Below are positions 62,076 to 64,000 of a stretch of 64,000 nucleotides of DNA, one piece after another (within the stretch, counting starts at the first letter, position 1; every line of letters starts with the position of its first letter). Under the pieces are notes generated by a model that was given only the letters and a program-made list of their open reading frames with translations, was not told where the DNA came from and did no database searches. The stretch covers positions 573,001 to 637,000 of the forward strand of contig NZ_CP102280.1 of assembly GCF_025150085.1 (NCBI RefSeq), written 5' to 3'. A program made the position numbers and the translations under genes. The stretch is from Dorea longicatena. Lineage in GTDB: Bacteria > Bacillota > Clostridia > Lachnospirales > Lachnospiraceae.

Positions 62076-62318
62076 ATGAATTATATTACATTTAATGAAA
62101 TTATTGAAGTGAACGGATTGCTGGAGGAGAAAGGACTGAATTTTAAAGTCCACTTAAGAGATGCCTGTGGGAAGCAGTCATGTTGGATCGAACCGTTGGG
62201 AAATTGTGCATGCGAAGGACGGTATGAGGAGATGTATCAGGTTGTGGAGGAGTATTTTAGAAGGAAAGGGCAGAAGATTACGTTTGATGAGACGAAGTTG
62301 AATTTTTTTGCTGTTTAA
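62076..62318 (+). CDS. RDAC-family protein
   Basis: An 80-residue protein with HLRDACGKQSCWIEPLGNCACEGRYEE, the Arg-Asp-Ala-Cys motif that gives the family its name and three further cysteines. It is common in Lachnospiraceae, with no known function. It starts 5 bp after the MerR gene behind GGAGGAGATAGCAGAT, so it is probably co-transcribed and may belong to the same response. Four clustered Cys could bind a metal. The 214 bp after it (62319-62532) contain no gene that I can support. Confidence 0.82.
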   Translation: MNYITFNEIIEVNGLLEEKGLNFKVHLRDACGKQSCWIEPLGNCACEGRYEEMYQVVEEYFRRKGQKITFDETKLNFFAV

Positions 62319-62532
62319 TTTATCTGAAAAAATATATTGAATAATATTTACTTGTATGTTAATCTATATAAAAGCATACTTCAAAAGAAATCTAAGGTAT
62401 ATTGAATCATATACCATCTACATTCTAATTACATTTCAGAAATCTATGCTTTTTATACCAATCAATTGTAAAAAGCAGGAGAGGACTGAACGTGTAAGTA
62501 AGATATCCTCCTGCACATAGGAGGAATTAAAT

Positions 62533-63471
62533 ATGGCGAGAAGAAAGAGTCAGAAGAGACGCAACAAAAAGTATCAGGTAAACAACCGTCAGTTAAAGGC
62601 AAAACGGCCATACAAAGATACGATTTTTCGAATGTTGTATCATGATAAAGAAAATCTGCTATCATTGTATAATGCAGTGAATGGTCGGAATTATACTAAT
62701 GCAGAAGATTTGCAGATTGTCACATTAAAAAATGCAATTTATATGGGAATGAAAAATGATCTGGCATTTATTATGGATATGAATTTATATTTGTATGAGC
62801 ACCAGTCGACGTATAACCCGAATATTCCGCTTAGAAATTTATTCTATATTGCGGATGAATATCAAAGATTAGTAGTTCAGAAATCTTTATATTCAACGGT
62901 AATACAAAAGATACCGACACCAAGATTTATTGTGTTTTATAATGGGACGAAAAAGGTAGACGATTATAATGAATTCCGATTATCTTCAGCTTATGAGAAC
63001 CCGACGGATAATCCGGATCTGGAATTAAGGGTGACTATGTTGAATGTAAATGATGGTCATAATCTAGAACTGATGGAACACTGCAGAACATTAAAGGAAT
63101 ATGCTAAATATGTTGCGAGGGTAAGAAAATATGTGACGCAGAATATTCCTCTGGAAGAAGCAGTTACGCGAGCGGTAGATGAATGCATAGAGGAAGGAAT
63201 TCTGGCAGAATTTTTGATGAAGAATAAGGCTGAGGTGATCAAAGTGAGCATCTATGAGTATGATAAAGAATTTGAAGAGAAAAAATTACGGAAAGCGGAG
63301 TATGAGGCTGGGGTAGAAGCTGGAATTGAACTTGGAGAACGGAGTCTTCTGGAAAATCAGATTAGAAAGAAGTTGAAAAAAGGAAAGCCTATAGAACAAA
63401 TTGCGGATGAATTGGAGGAAGCGGTAACTACAATTCAACGAATTATAGAAGAAACAAAAAAAGAAAATTGA
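62533..63471 (+). CDS. Rpn-family recombination-promoting nuclease / putative transposase
   Basis: A 312-residue protein of the PD-(D/E)xK nuclease group (PDDEXK_3/Rpn). After a very basic start (MARRKSQKRRNKKYQ) comes YKDTIFRMLYHDKENLLSLYNAVNG, the N-terminal Rpn block. The likely active site is NDLAFIMDMNLYLYEHQSTYNPN, with Asp and the E-x-Q triad. The C-terminal part is a coiled coil rich in Lys/Glu with an IEQIADELEEAVTTIQRI helical end. Rpn proteins of E. coli promote RecA-independent recombination. No inverted repeats flank it, so it is not a mobile element here. TAGGAGGAATTAAAT gives a strong start. Confidence 0.9.
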   Translation: MARRKSQKRRNKKYQVNNRQLKAKRPYKDTIFRMLYHDKENLLSLYNAVNGRNYTNAEDLQIVTLKNAIYMGMKNDLAFIMDMNLYLYEHQSTYNPNIPLRNLFYIADEYQRLVVQKSLYSTVIQKIPTPRFIVFYNGTKKVDDYNEFRLSSAYENPTDNPDLELRVTMLNVNDGHNLELMEHCRTLKEYAKYVARVRKYVTQNIPLEEAVTRAVDECIEEGILAEFLMKNKAEVIKVSIYEYDKEFEEKKLRKAEYEAGVEAGIELGERSLLENQIRKKLKKGKPIEQIADELEEAVTTIQRIIEETKKEN

Positions 63472-63479
63472 GCAAAATC

Positions 63480-63513
63480 AGGAAGGCTGTTGCAGATGCA
63501 ATAGTCTTCTTTT
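63480..63513 (+). terminator. Terminator after the Rpn gene
   Basis: A 14-bp stem with wobbles (63480-63493 with 63498-63511), AGAT loop, then T residues. Confidence 0.8.
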
Positions 63514-63614
63514 AAAAGTAATAAATGGATTTATTACTTCCACGGTTGCTTTCTCGTAAAATATAAGTTAAATTTATAATAAATAAAATTTTACAGAGAG
63601 AATGAGGAAATGTC

Positions 63615-64000
63615 ATGGAAAGCAACAAAGAAGAACAGATAACGACGGTCAGTGAAGAGAATATTTATAAGCTGAACGGCAGGGTTCCACTTAGAAAAGC
63701 CATTCCGTTTGGCTTACAGCATGTACTGGCGATGTTCGTATCGAATCTGGCTCCGGTACTGATCGTGTGTAGTGCGGCAGTACTTAGAAGTAATGGGGCG
63801 CATTTAAGTTCGGCGGAGATTACACAGTTATTGCAGTGTGCGATGTTTGTAGCCGGAATCGGAACCTGTTTACAGTTATATCCGATTGGAGTGATCGGAT
63901 CAGGACTTCCGATTATTATGGGAGTCAGTTTTACGTTTCTTGGAAGTCTGTTGGTAATTGCAACGAATCCGAATCTTGGATATGAAGGTATGGTTGGTGC
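63615..64000 (+). CDS. NCS2-family xanthine/uracil permease (partial, C-terminus outside window)
   Basis: The frame from the ATG at 63615 is open to the window edge, giving about 128 residues. After a polar start (MESNKEEQITTVSEENIY) come RVPLRKAIPFGLQHVLAMFVSN, the NCS2 entry motif, and IGVIGSGLPIIMGVSFTFLG, the second family block. GAGGAAATGTC precedes the ATG. Relatives import xanthine, guanine or uracil with protons. No purine riboswitch fold is evident in the short leader. The specificity needs the missing two thirds. Confidence 0.9.
   Translation, partial: MESNKEEQITTVSEENIYKLNGRVPLRKAIPFGLQHVLAMFVSNLAPVLIVCSAAVLRSNGAHLSSAEITQLLQCAMFVAGIGTCLQLYPIGVIGSGLPIIMGVSFTFLGSLLVIATNPNLGYEGMVG

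Noticed and set aside
62533..63471. Rpn protein as evidence of a transposon
   Set aside because: No inverted repeats or target duplication were seen around it, and Rpn proteins occur as ordinary chromosomal genes.
63540..63614. Purine riboswitch before the NCS2 permease
   Set aside because: The leader is short and AT-rich with none of the conserved purine-aptamer loops.
1..64000. CRISPR array, prophage or integrative element
   Set aside because: No regularly spaced direct repeats, integrase, phage or conjugation genes were found, and the tRNA cluster is not followed by an attachment-site duplicate that I could see.

Overview
This is a contiguous 64 kb piece of a chromosome from a low-to-medium GC Gram-positive anaerobe. 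It is most likely a gut Lachnospiraceae (Dorea/Blautia/Ruminococcus-type). Supporting signs are strong AGGAGG ribosome sites, many 'GCGSS' lipoproteins, YesM/YesN regulation, phosphoketolase, HgdB/YjiM-like Fe-S proteins, an RDAC-family protein and a CD1871A-family mini-protein. There is no phage, CRISPR array, IS element or rRNA operon. The taxon is inferred from gene content, not from a marker gene.

Layout. 1-1.8 kb: pantothenate genes (panS-like, panC, panD). 2-7.1 kb: a Fe-S/sulfur module of activase, DUF3343, two double-cubane-type dehydratase-like proteins and a cysteine-desulfurase-like enzyme. 7.1-7.6 kb: a non-coding stretch of three successive inverted repeats. 7.7-10.4 kb: a zinc/cadmium efflux operon with its own ArsR repressor. 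10.8-12.4 kb: an NSS amino-acid transporter with its small subunit. 12.6-13.8 kb: cfa. 13.9-16.9 kb: csoR-copA. 17-18.5 kb: malQ. 18.7-26.6 kb: YesN/YesM two-component system with two solute-binding lipoproteins and two sugar permeases. 26.8-30.2 kb: a LysR regulator and phosphoketolase. 30.7-36.6 kb: a ribose-type sugar ABC operon with an AraR-like regulator. 36.6-39.9 kb: a PTS IICBA and its antiterminator behind a RAT/terminator switch. 40.1-40.7 kb: six tRNAs. 41.7-45.6 kb: MetE-like protein, split chromate transporter and MATE pump. 45.7-49.6 kb: alanine use (RpiR, AGCS transporter, Ald). 50.1-55.3 kb: a DAACS symporter with thioredoxin-like lipoproteins and a membrane ferredoxin. 55.4-56.8 kb: CstA. 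58.6-60.5 kb: an SOS-type Y-family polymerase with a YolD-like partner. 60.6-63.5 kb: a MerR regulator with a membrane domain, RDAC protein and Rpn nuclease. 63.6 kb to the end: a truncated NCS2 purine/uracil permease.

Best candidate for an undescribed system. The membrane-domain MerR gene (60985-62070) sits behind a promoter with a 19-bp spacer holding a CCTTCAAG/CTTGAAGG palindrome. Nearly the same promoter-operator occurs only twice more that I could find: before 40934-41551 and, on the minus strand, before 58077-58403. The soluble product of 60618-60995 and the C-terminal half of the 40934-41551 protein look like the same domain. This suggests a small regulon with a membrane-embedded MerR sensor, two paralogous domain proteins and a small membrane protein. 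A second notable point is an in-frame ideal ribosome site inside copA that could release a free CopZ-like chaperone. A third is a dispersed palindromic repeat of about 45 bp at gene 3' ends.

Metabolism fits a saccharolytic fermenter that takes up sugars by ABC and PTS systems. It splits pentose or hexose phosphates by phosphoketolase, trims maltodextrins with MalQ, uses alanine and peptides (AGCS/Ald, CstA), and has separate zinc/cadmium and copper efflux.
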